This document shows, in pieces, positions 28,035-37,204 of a DNA stretch of 64,000 nt (positions are counted from its first letter, which is position 1; each line of letters starts with the position of its first letter). The notes below the pieces were generated by a model. The model saw only the letters and a program-made list of their open reading frames with translations. It was not told the origin of the DNA and made no database searches. Both the position numbers and the translations under genes were made by a program. This DNA comes from Alphaproteobacteria bacterium. GTDB lineage: Bacteria > Pseudomonadota > Alphaproteobacteria > UBA9219 > RGZA01. The DNA lies in NCBI GenBank assembly GCA_021732145.1, contig JAKFVN010000002.1, forward strand, positions 1 to 64,000, in the 5' to 3' direction.

Positions 28035-30226
28035 GCGGGTGCCACTCGTTTAGCAGGTTGGCGCTTGGCAACGCGCGGTGATGCCTTTGATGGGCGCAGG
28101 CCATGTTCATGGCGGTGCGCGACCACACGCGCCTTACATTCAAGGGTGAGTTTTTTTAATTCATCAATTGTTGTTGCCAGCACATAGCCCTTATCGATAT
28201 GCGCGCGGGGGTTGACCAGCATCGCATCCACAAATGCATCGCCATGCATTTCGCGCATCATCTGGCCATTGATGTTATCGTCGTAATCATCACGGTGAAT
28301 GCCGGGCGCATAGAAAATCTTGTATTTATTGATGGCGGTTTCAGGCTTGATGATGCGCCATGCTTGGCTGTTCACGTCTTCTTCAATCGTGCCGTATCCG
28401 CCCCATGCGACCACCTCGATATCCGCAGCATCATACAGCGCGTTGCGGCGCTGGGTAATGTCAGGATACACCTCCCAGCGATGCATGCCCACCGGCACGC
28501 GGCCTTTCGATGTTTCATTGCGCAATAAATCAAAGGTTGAAACGCAGGTGATGTGATGACCCTTTTTATCGCGGTAGCCTTTGGCAAATGCGCCCATCGC
28601 ATGCAAATCGCCGCCGCCATAGGCTGCTGCAAATTGATGCTCGGCAAGGAACGCACCGTAAGCATGGTTGGCATCCATGATGAATTTATTATCGTTGCTG
28701 GCGGAGGTGTAAAAGCTGACCGTGACATCATCCGGATTGATATCAGCGCCGCCAATGCGCGCTTTGGTAGGCTGGGTTTCAGCCGACACGAACGGTTCGT
28801 AATAGGAAAAGCGGAACTCCAGAATCTGGTTAATCGCGGTGCGAATTTGCTGCGTGCTGAGCTGCGCGCCGGTGTTCGATTTAATCACATCGACATAGCT
28901 GTCGGAAAAATGCGCGACATTCTTATCCGACACTACCGCATCAATGCCGCGGAACAGCGGACGGTTGAGGTAGTTTTTGACAAAGCCGCGGCGGTAAAGC
29001 TTTACGCAAAAATCAATGACGTTCGACATGGTGCCATCATCCACCACAATGATGGGGCAATGCTTGGAGCGTGAACGCGTTTGGCGGTCGACCAATGCAG
29101 CAAAGAAATGCAATAACCGCATGGTTTTTTGCTTGGGCGATAGCCCCTTCATGCTTTGGAAAATCAGCGCATCGGCTTTATCCAATAGGGGTTCGATGGT
29201 GAGGGATGATGCATCGGTTTTATTGACGCCGCTTGATAAAATCTTGAAGCGGCCAATGCGGTCATCGGTTTTACCAAAGGAATAAATCGTGGGATTTTGC
29301 AATGGCTCCGCGCGGCGGATGAATGTGTTTTGCGCAGATGCTGTCCACACCCTTCGTATATCCGCTTCAGGCGCGGCCGCGCCCAGATAGGCTGCAAGGT
29401 CGCGCACAATTTTGCTGCGCGGGCTGACATTCAACATCCAGTTCAGATAATTTGCGCTTTGCGGTTGGTCTGGGCGCTCAACATCGGAGATATAATCTTC
29501 CGCTTCATCAATCGGGATAAGCGGGCGCATGATGGGCACATCAAGCCCATTGGGCATATGTGCGCGGTAGGATGATTGACCTTCAAAAACGCGGCGCGGT
29601 TCCAATGGGTCGGCTTTCGCGCTGTTCAAAATGAAGGTGATGATGGAATTAATCTTAGGCGGCACTTTCTTGCCAAGCTGCTTGGCGGCAAGGCGCAATT
29701 CATCCATCAAGGTTTCAAGCGTGACATTAGCAAGAACGGCTGCGGTTTCAGCGGCGGGGCCTGCCTGCGTGCCGTTATTGGCAATGCCGTGCAGCAAGGC
29801 TTCCGGCACATAGGCGGAAAGGCTGTCATGCAGAATTTGCCATTCGGGTAATTCGGTCGTTAGCGTCGCATCTTCAACCGCCATGTGATAGGTGACGTTT
29901 TTATCCTTGATGCCAAAGGCGCTTAGGCGCTGGCGCAGCACTTTGCGCAAATTGGATTTGGGATCATTCAGTGCGGAGACGACCTTTTCATGGTCGACCA
30001 TTTTCTGTTCCGCATTTTCAACGCGGTCACCGGTATCTTCATCGGCAACCACAAAGCCATCCATCACATCGGTGAGCTGGATGAAATGCAGCGGCACATT
30101 GCGATAGCGCGCAATCGCTTCATAGGTGACGGTTTTAAATGGCGTGGTTGTTTTGGTGATGATGACGTGTTCAATCGGCACGGGTTCGTGCGCACGCTCA
30201 TCCAATGCAGCGTTGGAGCTTTTCAT
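28031..30226 (-). CDS. Large protein with C-terminal LOG-family (Rossmann, phosphoribohydrolase-like) domain
   Basis: AAYGGGDLHAMGAFAKGYRDKKGHHITCVS...RRNALYDAADIEVVAWGGYGTIEED resembles GGGxxGxMG...PGGxGTxxE; start MKSSNAALDE. Confidence 0.7.
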   Translation of the reverse strand: MKSSNAALDERAHEPVPIEHVIITKTTTPFKTVTYEAIARYRNVPLHFIQLTDVMDGFVVADEDTGDRVENAEQKMVDHEKVVSALNDPKSNLRKVLRQRLSAFGIKDKNVTYHMAVEDATLTTELPEWQILHDSLSAYVPEALLHGIANNGTQAGPAAETAAVLANVTLETLMDELRLAAKQLGKKVPPKINSIITFILNSAKADPLEPRRVFEGQSSYRAHMPNGLDVPIMRPLIPIDEAEDYISDVERPDQPQSANYLNWMLNVSPRSKIVRDLAAYLGAAAPEADIRRVWTASAQNTFIRRAEPLQNPTIYSFGKTDDRIGRFKILSSGVNKTDASSLTIEPLLDKADALIFQSMKGLSPKQKTMRLLHFFAALVDRQTRSRSKHCPIIVVDDGTMSNVIDFCVKLYRRGFVKNYLNRPLFRGIDAVVSDKNVAHFSDSYVDVIKSNTGAQLSTQQIRTAINQILEFRFSYYEPFVSAETQPTKARIGGADINPDDVTVSFYTSASNDNKFIMDANHAYGAFLAEHQFAAAYGGGDLHAMGAFAKGYRDKKGHHITCVSTFDLLRNETSKGRVPVGMHRWEVYPDITQRRNALYDAADIEVVAWGGYGTIEEDVNSQAWRIIKPETAINKYKIFYAPGIHRDDYDDNINGQMMREMHGDAFVDAMLVNPRAHIDKGYVLATTIDELKKLTLECKARVVAHRHEHGLRPSKASPRVAKRQPAKRVAPA

Positions 30227-30334
30227 AGTCAATTCAGGCAATTCGTTAGTGTTAGCACCGACATGTCTATCATTCCCGTTTGAAACCAAAAAGCAAAAAG
30301 TCGCCGCGCCGCGCATTTTTTCTCAGATGTTTTA

Positions 30335-32395
30335 TTAACTTCTAAGAGCGGCGTGTCGTTGCAACTGCGCTGCGCGGTGTTCCGGCGATACCCGGTTTTC
30401 AATTCCAACAAAGGTTTCAGCGACCGCCAGAAATTGCGATGCCTTTGAAATATCAAATACGTCATTTTCGCTGCGCACATTGGTCTCCGCATCGACCCAA
30501 ATGGTTTGACCCGGCGCAACTTTTTGAATGCGCGCCATTTCGCCCGCAAGATTATGCGGGCCAAGGCCACCGGCATAGCCCGTGAAGCGGCCTTCCACGG
30601 GCGGCAGATATTCACGCGCCAGCTTGCCAGCGCCAGCCGATACATCATGGAATACCGATACGTTTGGAACATCAGCAAAGAGCGGCAGTAATGCCTTCTG
30701 GTCTTGGCCGTATTGAATAACGAATTCGATGTTCGGGTGCTTTTTAATCTGCTCAACCAAATCGCTTGGATTGATTTGATCGCCTGCATTTTCAAAACGT
30801 AAATTCAATTGCACGCGCTTGAATTGCGTTGCGAGCTTTACAGTATCCGCATCACCATTTGCAAAATCACCTAATGATGAACCGCATAAATGGATGGCGG
30901 CATGCTGTCCCTTATAGGTTTTGACGAAGCGGTTAATCCAGTCACGCGTTGGATAGCGCGGTTCGCCCGCTTCCTTGGGGTACCATAAAATACCCACTTC
31001 CATGAACGGGAAGCGCGCGGCCAGCTTGTTCAAGTCGCGGATGCGCACAGCGTCATCAACGCCGGAAACAGCGCAATATTTGAGTTTGATTTCGTTTTCA
31101 TTGGTGCGCAGCGTTGGAACGCCGGCATATAAATCGCTTAACGTGACGCCGGGGACAAAGCCTGCATCCCTCGCGGCCTGAACATAATCATACACGCCGG
31201 CATGGTAGTTATCATCGGTGACTTTGCCGACCACTTCCTGCCATGCGCGCGGCGGCACACGTGAGGGCGGCAGCGCAACGCGCATGCCAACGGTGGTGCC
31301 GTTGCCAGCGATATTGGCAAACTTCGCACCATTCATCGAATAAAGAAAATGGATGTGCTTCAGGCCAAACAGCTGCGCGGTTTCGCCCAGAATTTTATGC
31401 AAGCGCACATCTTCGCCGCCCACATAATCATGCGTGTGCTGGAAATAAAATTCTGCCGTATCCGGCAATTGCTGGGACTCACGCGATGCATAAACGCCCT
31501 TCTTCACAACCGCGCCAAGCGCGCGGCCTTCAAAGCGGCGCTGCGCCAAAATGAATACGCCGCCCGCACGCGCCAATCGCACACCTTCTTCTTTTGCAAA
31601 ATCCATATAGGCCTTGCAGGTGCAACGCGAGCTATCATGAATATCGGAATTGTCACACGCATCATGGATGCGAAGTCCAATTACCGTTTCCGGATTGGAC
31701 AAGCGGCGGATATCGCCAATCACCTGAAAATTGATGCCTTCATAGGTTGGCAAATACACTTCCAAATCACGGCGGTTGATGAAGTCAGGATTATTGGTGC
31801 CCTTGAATAATGCTTCGCGCAGCGCGTCTTCGCTGAGTTCAAACAACTTCGCCACGCTGGGCAAATGCCACACCGCATTGGTTGAAACCTGCGTGGTTTG
31901 CACATAGACATCGCCATTCTGGTCATGACGCACCACGACGCCGTCCGGCTTCATGGTTCCGGCTTTTACTTCGCGTTCGATGCCTTCAATATGTGCTTCA
32001 TCCGGCGTTGCGGAAATCATCGGTTTGATTTGCGCGCCGTCCTGCATCAAATCAGCGAAATATTCATGGGGGCGAAAACCGAATGGGTCGAGCGTTACAA
32101 GCTTGGTGGGGTCGAACGTACCAGCGCCTTCCTTGGCAGCAAGCGCTGCTTCGCTTAACGGGCGCGGCAATGGCACAAAGGTGGAGCGGGCGAGCGCCAC
32201 GCTGGGATCATGCAAATCCATAATCTCGCCTTTGGCGCGCGCAATTTCATAAAAAATTCCAAAAGGCCCCGACGAATTGCCAATCACATTTTTTGCATAA
32301 CCATTTCCATCGCGCACAATGAGCGGGCCGCGTTCTTGCGCGGTTGCTGCGCCCCAATGGATTGGAATATGCTTGAGCTGGGTTGCTGGGGTCAT
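30335..32395 (-). CDS. URC1-like GTP cyclohydrolase II homologue fused to a TrpF-like TIM-barrel domain
   Basis: GCH2 signature HDACDNSDIHDSSRCTCK (C-x10-C-x-C) and RRFEGRALG; N-terminal PIHWGA as in URC1-type proteins; C-terminal VSVFHDVSAGAG...FTGYAGGLGPHNL...IWVDAETNVRSEND resembles phosphoribosylanthranilate isomerase. Confidence 0.75.
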   Translation of the reverse strand: MTPATQLKHIPIHWGAATAQERGPLIVRDGNGYAKNVIGNSSGPFGIFYEIARAKGEIMDLHDPSVALARSTFVPLPRPLSEAALAAKEGAGTFDPTKLVTLDPFGFRPHEYFADLMQDGAQIKPMISATPDEAHIEGIEREVKAGTMKPDGVVVRHDQNGDVYVQTTQVSTNAVWHLPSVAKLFELSEDALREALFKGTNNPDFINRRDLEVYLPTYEGINFQVIGDIRRLSNPETVIGLRIHDACDNSDIHDSSRCTCKAYMDFAKEEGVRLARAGGVFILAQRRFEGRALGAVVKKGVYASRESQQLPDTAEFYFQHTHDYVGGEDVRLHKILGETAQLFGLKHIHFLYSMNGAKFANIAGNGTTVGMRVALPPSRVPPRAWQEVVGKVTDDNYHAGVYDYVQAARDAGFVPGVTLSDLYAGVPTLRTNENEIKLKYCAVSGVDDAVRIRDLNKLAARFPFMEVGILWYPKEAGEPRYPTRDWINRFVKTYKGQHAAIHLCGSSLGDFANGDADTVKLATQFKRVQLNLRFENAGDQINPSDLVEQIKKHPNIEFVIQYGQDQKALLPLFADVPNVSVFHDVSAGAGKLAREYLPPVEGRFTGYAGGLGPHNLAGEMARIQKVAPGQTIWVDAETNVRSENDVFDISKASQFLAVAETFVGIENRVSPEHRAAQLQRHAALRS

Positions 32396-32589
32396 CTGGA
32401 AGGTGGCCTCGCGCTAAAAAATATAAAATGCAATCGTTCTTAAAATCGCCCCCTCTTAGCATTCCGGTGAAGAAACGAAAAGAAAAATGTCATTGATTTT
32501 CTTAATTTTTTAGCGCCCAGTTACTACCCATGTAACTCTTTACCAAATCCCCTAAATCCGTTTTAACAGTTTTAAATTAACGTCCTTAA

Positions 32590-33219
32590 ATGGCCAGCAC
32601 CTTCACAGAAAGCGACTTCCTAACCGCCACCGAGGTAAGCCCTGAGGTGATGGCGAAGCTGCGCCATTATCACGCGAAATTATTAGAGTGGAACCCGAAG
32701 ATTAATTTGGTTTCAGCAAGCACCGCCGATGAAGCATGGCAACGTCACTTCATGGATAGCGCGCAGCTTTATCCCGTTTACCGCCATTCGGGCGATGAAA
32801 ACATAACCCTTGCCGATATGGGCAGCGGCGCTGGCTTTCCCGGCATGGTGCTGGCGATTATGGGCGCGCCCAATGTAACCCTGATTGAAAGAGATGTAAG
32901 GAAAGCCGCCTTTTTGCGCACCATTGCAGCCGAAACCAAGACCAATATCAACCTTTTGAACCTGGACGTTAAGAATGTGCCGGGGCCATTTGACATCATC
33001 ACCAGCAGGGCGTTGGCCGAGCTTTCCGAGCTGCTGGACATGTCGGAACATATGCGTAAACCATCCACACATTGCTTGTTTTTAAAGGGGAAAAACCTTG
33101 ACGCTGAACTCGTAAAAGCGCAAAAAGATTGGGCAATGGAGGTGCGCAAAATGGAAAGCGTAACCGACAACGATGCCTATATCATCAGGCTCACGGATAT
33201 TAAACGACTATCGCCTTAG
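32590..33219 (+). CDS. rsmG: 16S rRNA (guanine(527)-N(7))-methyltransferase
   Basis: YHAKLLEWNPKINLVSASTADEAWQRHFMDSAQL, LADMGSGAGFPGMVLAI. Confidence 0.95.
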   Translation: MASTFTESDFLTATEVSPEVMAKLRHYHAKLLEWNPKINLVSASTADEAWQRHFMDSAQLYPVYRHSGDENITLADMGSGAGFPGMVLAIMGAPNVTLIERDVRKAAFLRTIAAETKTNINLLNLDVKNVPGPFDIITSRALAELSELLDMSEHMRKPSTHCLFLKGKNLDAELVKAQKDWAMEVRKMESVTDNDAYIIRLTDIKRLSP

Positions 33220-33263
33220 CGCACATTATGCTGCGTTTTTAGGCAGCATTTAGGGGGCGCGCT

Positions 33264-34106
33264 TTGGTTGAGACTTTTCCACCCGTTAAAGTTTCTTTGG
33301 GCCGCATTATCGCATTAGCTAATCAAAAAGGCGGCGTGGGTAAAACAACCACCGCCGTAAATCTTGCAACCGCCCTTGCCGCCGTTGGCAAAAAAGTATT
33401 GGTTGTTGATGCCGACCCGCAAGGCAATGCGTCCACCGGTTTTGGCATCATGCGCTCCAAGCGCGGTATGGGTACGTATGAGTTACTCGCAGCCGAAGCG
33501 CGGGTGAGCGAAGTTGCACAAGCCACCATCATCCCGAATTTATCCATCGTCACATCATCGACCGCTCTCGCTGGCGCGGAAATTGAATTGGTGTCAGCCG
33601 AGCAACGCGAATACCGTTTGCGCAATGGATTGGAAGAAGCACGTGACACCTATGACTTCGTGCTCATCGACTGCCCGCCATCCTTGAACATGCTCACGCT
33701 GAATGCATTGGTGGCTGCTGATGACGTATTAGTGCCGCTGCAATGCGAGTTTTACGCATTGGAAGGCGTGTCGCAACTGGTGCGCACCATTGAACGCGTA
33801 AAGCAGGCATTCAACCCCGATTTGGAAATTGAAGGCGTTGTGCTGACCATGTATGACAAGCGCAACGGGCTTTCTGCCACCGTTGAACATGATGTGCGTG
33901 AATTCTTTGGCGAGAAAGTTTTTGAAACCGTTATTCCGCGCAATGTGCGTGTTTCCGAAGCGCCATCGCATGGCAAGCCTGTGCTGGTTTATGATCTGAA
34001 ATGCCCCGGCAGCCAGGCCTATATGCATCTGGCGCGTGAAGTATTGCTGCGCGACCGCGCGATGCTTGCCCAAAAGAAACCAGGTCACGAACAACGCGTC
34101 GCTTAA
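33264..34106 (+). CDS. parA: Chromosome partitioning ATPase ParA
   Basis: IALANQKGGVGKTTTAVNLATALAAVGKKVLVVDADPQGNASTGFGI; TTG start as in track. Confidence 0.96.
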   Translation: MVETFPPVKVSLGRIIALANQKGGVGKTTTAVNLATALAAVGKKVLVVDADPQGNASTGFGIMRSKRGMGTYELLAAEARVSEVAQATIIPNLSIVTSSTALAGAEIELVSAEQREYRLRNGLEEARDTYDFVLIDCPPSLNMLTLNALVAADDVLVPLQCEFYALEGVSQLVRTIERVKQAFNPDLEIEGVVLTMYDKRNGLSATVEHDVREFFGEKVFETVIPRNVRVSEAPSHGKPVLVYDLKCPGSQAYMHLAREVLLRDRAMLAQKKPGHEQRVA

Positions 34107-34140
34107 ACAAGTAGGCTTAATATTTTTAAAAAGATAAACC

Positions 34141-35151
34141 ATGACCAATCCATTGAGGAACGATATGAACGCCCCAATTTCACAACAGAACAACCCTGCA
34201 AAGCCAGCGCGTCTGGGCAAAGGCCTTTCCGCAATTTTTGCCGATGAAGACCCGACCGCGCCCGACCAAACCGGCAATCCGCGCACGCTGCCCGTTGGCC
34301 AGATTTATCCAAATGCCAAACAGCCACGTAAGGTTTTCGACAAGCAAGCTTTGGATGATTTAACCGCCAGCATCAAGGAAAAGGGCATTTTGCAGCCCAT
34401 TTTGGTGCGCCCGCATCCTGATAAATCCAACGCTTATGAAATCGTGGCAGGGGAGCGCCGTTGGCGCGCATCGCAGCAAGCGCAATTGCATGAAGTACCC
34501 GTCATCATCCGCGATATTAAAGACCGTGACGCGCTGGAATTTGCGCTCATTGAAAACATGCAGCGCGATGATTTAACGCCGATGGAAGAAGCCGAAACCT
34601 TCCAGCGTTTGACAACCGAATTTGGCCATAGCCAGGAAGAGATTGGAACGGCTTTGGGTAAAAGCCGCACCTATATTACAAACACGCTTCGCCTGTTGCA
34701 ATTGCCGGATGCGGTAAAGCAATTGATGCGTGACCATAAAACGCTGACCGGAAGCCATGCGCGTGCATTGCTTTCTGCTAAAAATCCTTTGGCGCTAGCG
34801 AATGAAGTGGTGCAGGGCGGATTATCGGTGCGTCAAACCGAAAACCTTGCCAAGACCAGCCATGACGAAAAAGGCGTAGCAGCAGGGGAAGGCGGTAAGC
34901 GCAAGCCACAGCTGCAATTGCCAAAAACCGCACGCAAGGGCAGTGCCTCACAACGCAGCCAAAGCGCACGCACCATTACCAGCAATGACAGCGCTGATAT
35001 CAAAGCACTGGAACGCGAAGTATCGTCATGGCTTGGTTTGAAAGTTGCGCTCACCCAAAAAGGTGATGGCGGCAAATTGCTGATTGACTATCAGACGCTC
35101 GACCAGTTGGAAGACGTGCTGAAACGCCTCTCCATCCCACCAAAAGAATAA
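34141..35151 (+). CDS. parB: Chromosome partitioning protein ParB
   Basis: GKGLSAIFAD, LPVGQIYPNAKQPRKVFD, GERRWRASQQAQLHEVPVIIRD, ENMQRDDLTPMEEAETFQRL. Confidence 0.96.
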   Translation: MTNPLRNDMNAPISQQNNPAKPARLGKGLSAIFADEDPTAPDQTGNPRTLPVGQIYPNAKQPRKVFDKQALDDLTASIKEKGILQPILVRPHPDKSNAYEIVAGERRWRASQQAQLHEVPVIIRDIKDRDALEFALIENMQRDDLTPMEEAETFQRLTTEFGHSQEEIGTALGKSRTYITNTLRLLQLPDAVKQLMRDHKTLTGSHARALLSAKNPLALANEVVQGGLSVRQTENLAKTSHDEKGVAAGEGGKRKPQLQLPKTARKGSASQRSQSARTITSNDSADIKALEREVSSWLGLKVALTQKGDGGKLLIDYQTLDQLEDVLKRLSIPPKE

Positions 35152-35161
35152 AACTAAGATT

Positions 35162-35419
35162 TTATTTTGGACAGAAAATGGGGCGCAGACCAAACGCGCC
35201 GCTACGATTGACGCCTGCTGCGCCATGGCATACGCCTCTTCCGCCAACGGTTGCATAAGGCGTTGGGTTGAACGTAACGCCGCCCACAGTAACGAAATTA
35301 GCGGCATCCCAAATATTGGAAGCAAGCTGCATGGGTTCAATTTTGTCTGGCTTTGGTGCTTTGGTTTCAGTTACACTGCGGAAGTTCGCTACGTAATCGA
35401 TAGACATGAAAGCACCCAA
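35162..35419 (-). CDS. Hypothetical protein
   Basis: 85-aa ORF; no family recognised. Confidence 0.45.
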   Translation of the reverse strand: MGAFMSIDYVANFRSVTETKAPKPDKIEPMQLASNIWDAANFVTVGGVTFNPTPYATVGGRGVCHGAAGVNRSGAFGLRPIFCPK

Positions 35420-35513
35420 TAAAAAGAAGTGAAATATGGGTGCATAATCGCAGATTATGCTTACGTAGCGCTTAACGATGCAGCAAATTTAGTTTGAATT
35501 TTATGGATTGGAA

Positions 35514-36023
35514 TTAGGCTACGTCGGTGCCGGGTTCGCTTGGTTTTGCTTCACGTACAGCATGCGGGCGCTCGCTATGTAGATTCTCGGTGGGTGGGTG
35601 TTCTGCTGCCTTGCTTAAATGAGCGGCGGTCTTTGGCAGCAAGGCCAATACATCTTCAACGCTTTCATTTACAAACACTTTACGTTCCGCCCCATTCACC
35701 TTCCAGCTCACCACCGTTTTCTGGCCGCGACGGTAGTGATCATCTTCGGTCACCTGCGCCACATGGTAATGGGCAAAATTGGGGTTGAGGGCAACCGGCT
35801 TGGTGCCGGACACGACGACGACAAAGCCAAGCACCATCGCCAGTTCATTGACGCTTCGATGGGCAGGAATAGGGCGCTGGCTAAGGGTATGAACGGTAGC
35901 TTGGGGCGTATAACCGTTTGGGACATCTTTGATGTCAAAGAAGCTGAATTCATCAGCGCGGCGGATGAGCACGATGCCATCGACGGCAAGGGTATGGCCG
36001 TTAATCTCTGTTTTAGTGGACAT
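35514..36023 (-). CDS. Hypothetical protein
   Basis: 169-aa ORF (MSTKTEINGHTLAVDGIVLIRRADEFSFFDI...). Confidence 0.65.
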   Translation of the reverse strand: MSTKTEINGHTLAVDGIVLIRRADEFSFFDIKDVPNGYTPQATVHTLSQRPIPAHRSVNELAMVLGFVVVVSGTKPVALNPNFAHYHVAQVTEDDHYRRGQKTVVSWKVNGAERKVFVNESVEDVLALLPKTAAHLSKAAEHPPTENLHSERPHAVREAKPSEPGTDVA

Positions 36024-36219
36024 TCACAATACCTTTGAAGCTTGAGGTTTTGGAAATCTGTATAAAAAGCGTAACTGCACTTTAAAAAGCGTAACCGCAA
36101 GGCACGAAATTAAAAAGGGGAAGTTCGTTAATGTGGGTGGATTTGAAAGTAAAATGGCCTCTATTCATTAACGCGTTCGGTTTTTATAAGGGATAGGACT
36201 TAATGCAAGGAGATATGAA

Positions 36220-36447
36220 ATGGCAAAAGAACGCGTCGTGATTAAAGAAGTGCCCGCTGATGTTCAGCGCGAAATTGGCGATAAGCTGGGCGAAATACTG
36301 ACCTCTACCCCGCCACAAGCGGAAGGCGAAGGATTTGAGCCACATATCAACACGGGTGCAGCGCCGCATCTTGGCCCGCGTCGCCCATCGAAATTGCCGC
36401 CAAAGGCATATGAAAAGCCTTACCGCACCTTTGATGATATTAACTAG
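36220..36447 (+). CDS. Hypothetical small protein
   Basis: 75-aa ORF preceded by AAGGAGATATGAA. Confidence 0.65.
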   Translation: MAKERVVIKEVPADVQREIGDKLGEILTSTPPQAEGEGFEPHINTGAAPHLGPRRPSKLPPKAYEKPYRTFDDIN

Positions 36448-36459
36448 TGATGATATCAA

Positions 36460-37074
36460 CTAGTGACACTTCAGCGTAATCACGAAGGCACCTGCGCCGC
36501 CATATTCGCGCGGCGCCTCTCGTACCCCCGAAATATGCCGCGCACTTTCATGGCGCGCATTCAGCCAAAGAACTAAATTTTTCTTTAGCACACCGTTGCT
36601 TCCCGACGCGCTTCCCTTGCCTGTAATAATCAAAACTGTTTTGCAGTGCTGCGCATGGCTTTGCGCGATGAAGCTAATGGCCTTGCGGTGCGCGGCTTCC
36701 TGCGTCAGGCCATGCAAATCGAGGCGCGCATCAATCTTGCGTTTCTTATTTTTGATATTGGAAAATACATCCGCGGCAATCGCGGGGATTTCCGCATGGT
36801 GTTTTTTATGCGCGTGTTTTGCGGCTGGCGCATGCGCGACCGGTTCCCATTTCTTCTTTAACGGCGCGGATTGAACAACATGTTTGACGCGCGCATGCGC
36901 TGGCTCGGCATCCGTTTTGAGCTTGCGCTTTTTCTGGTGTTTTTCGGTTTTCTTATGCGGCTCAATGACGGAAGTCGCTGCTTTCCACAGCGCGCGGTCT
37001 TCATCGGTTAAATGCGTTTTTTTCTTCATCTGCGTCACATGTTTTGGGCGAACCCTCTGCGCCCTATTCGTCAT
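36460..37074 (-). CDS. Smr/MutS2 domain protein (start may be 37029)
   Basis: IDARLDLHGLTQEAAHRKAISFIAQSHAQHCKTVLIITGKG...; ATG at 37074 lies within a palindromic repeat. Confidence 0.88.
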   Translation of the reverse strand: MTNRAQRVRPKHVTQMKKKTHLTDEDRALWKAATSVIEPHKKTEKHQKKRKLKTDAEPAHARVKHVVQSAPLKKKWEPVAHAPAAKHAHKKHHAEIPAIAADVFSNIKNKKRKIDARLDLHGLTQEAAHRKAISFIAQSHAQHCKTVLIITGKGSASGSNGVLKKNLVLWLNARHESARHISGVREAPREYGGAGAFVITLKCH

Positions 37075-37129
37075 TCGCTCTGCGCCTTCTTGTTAAAACA
37101 AGGCGACGCAACCGCTCGGACGAAGTTGG
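37045..37129 (-). repeat. Palindromic element, long-form copy at smr 5' end
   Basis: Minus strand: CTTCGTCCGAGCGGTTGCGTCGCCTTGTTTTAACAAGAAGGCGCAGAGCGAATGACGAATAGGGCGCAGAGGGTTCGCCC. Confidence 0.9.
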
Positions 37130-37154
37130 CGTAACCGGCCCTGCCCTATAAAAA

Positions 37155-37182
37155 AAACCCCGGCATTTCTACCGGGGTTTAA
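37155..37182 (-). terminator. Rho-independent terminator of the outer membrane protein gene
   Basis: AACCCCGG-CATTTCTA-CCGGGGTT stem followed (minus strand) by a T tract. Confidence 0.85.
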
Positions 37183-37204
37183 ATTACACGATCTACGCGA
37201 TCGA

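Noticed and set aside
36060-36100. AAAAAGCGTAACYGCA duplicated in the 36.0-36.1 kb intergenic region
   Set aside because: Short two-copy local repeat without further structure; may be chance or a local duplication.
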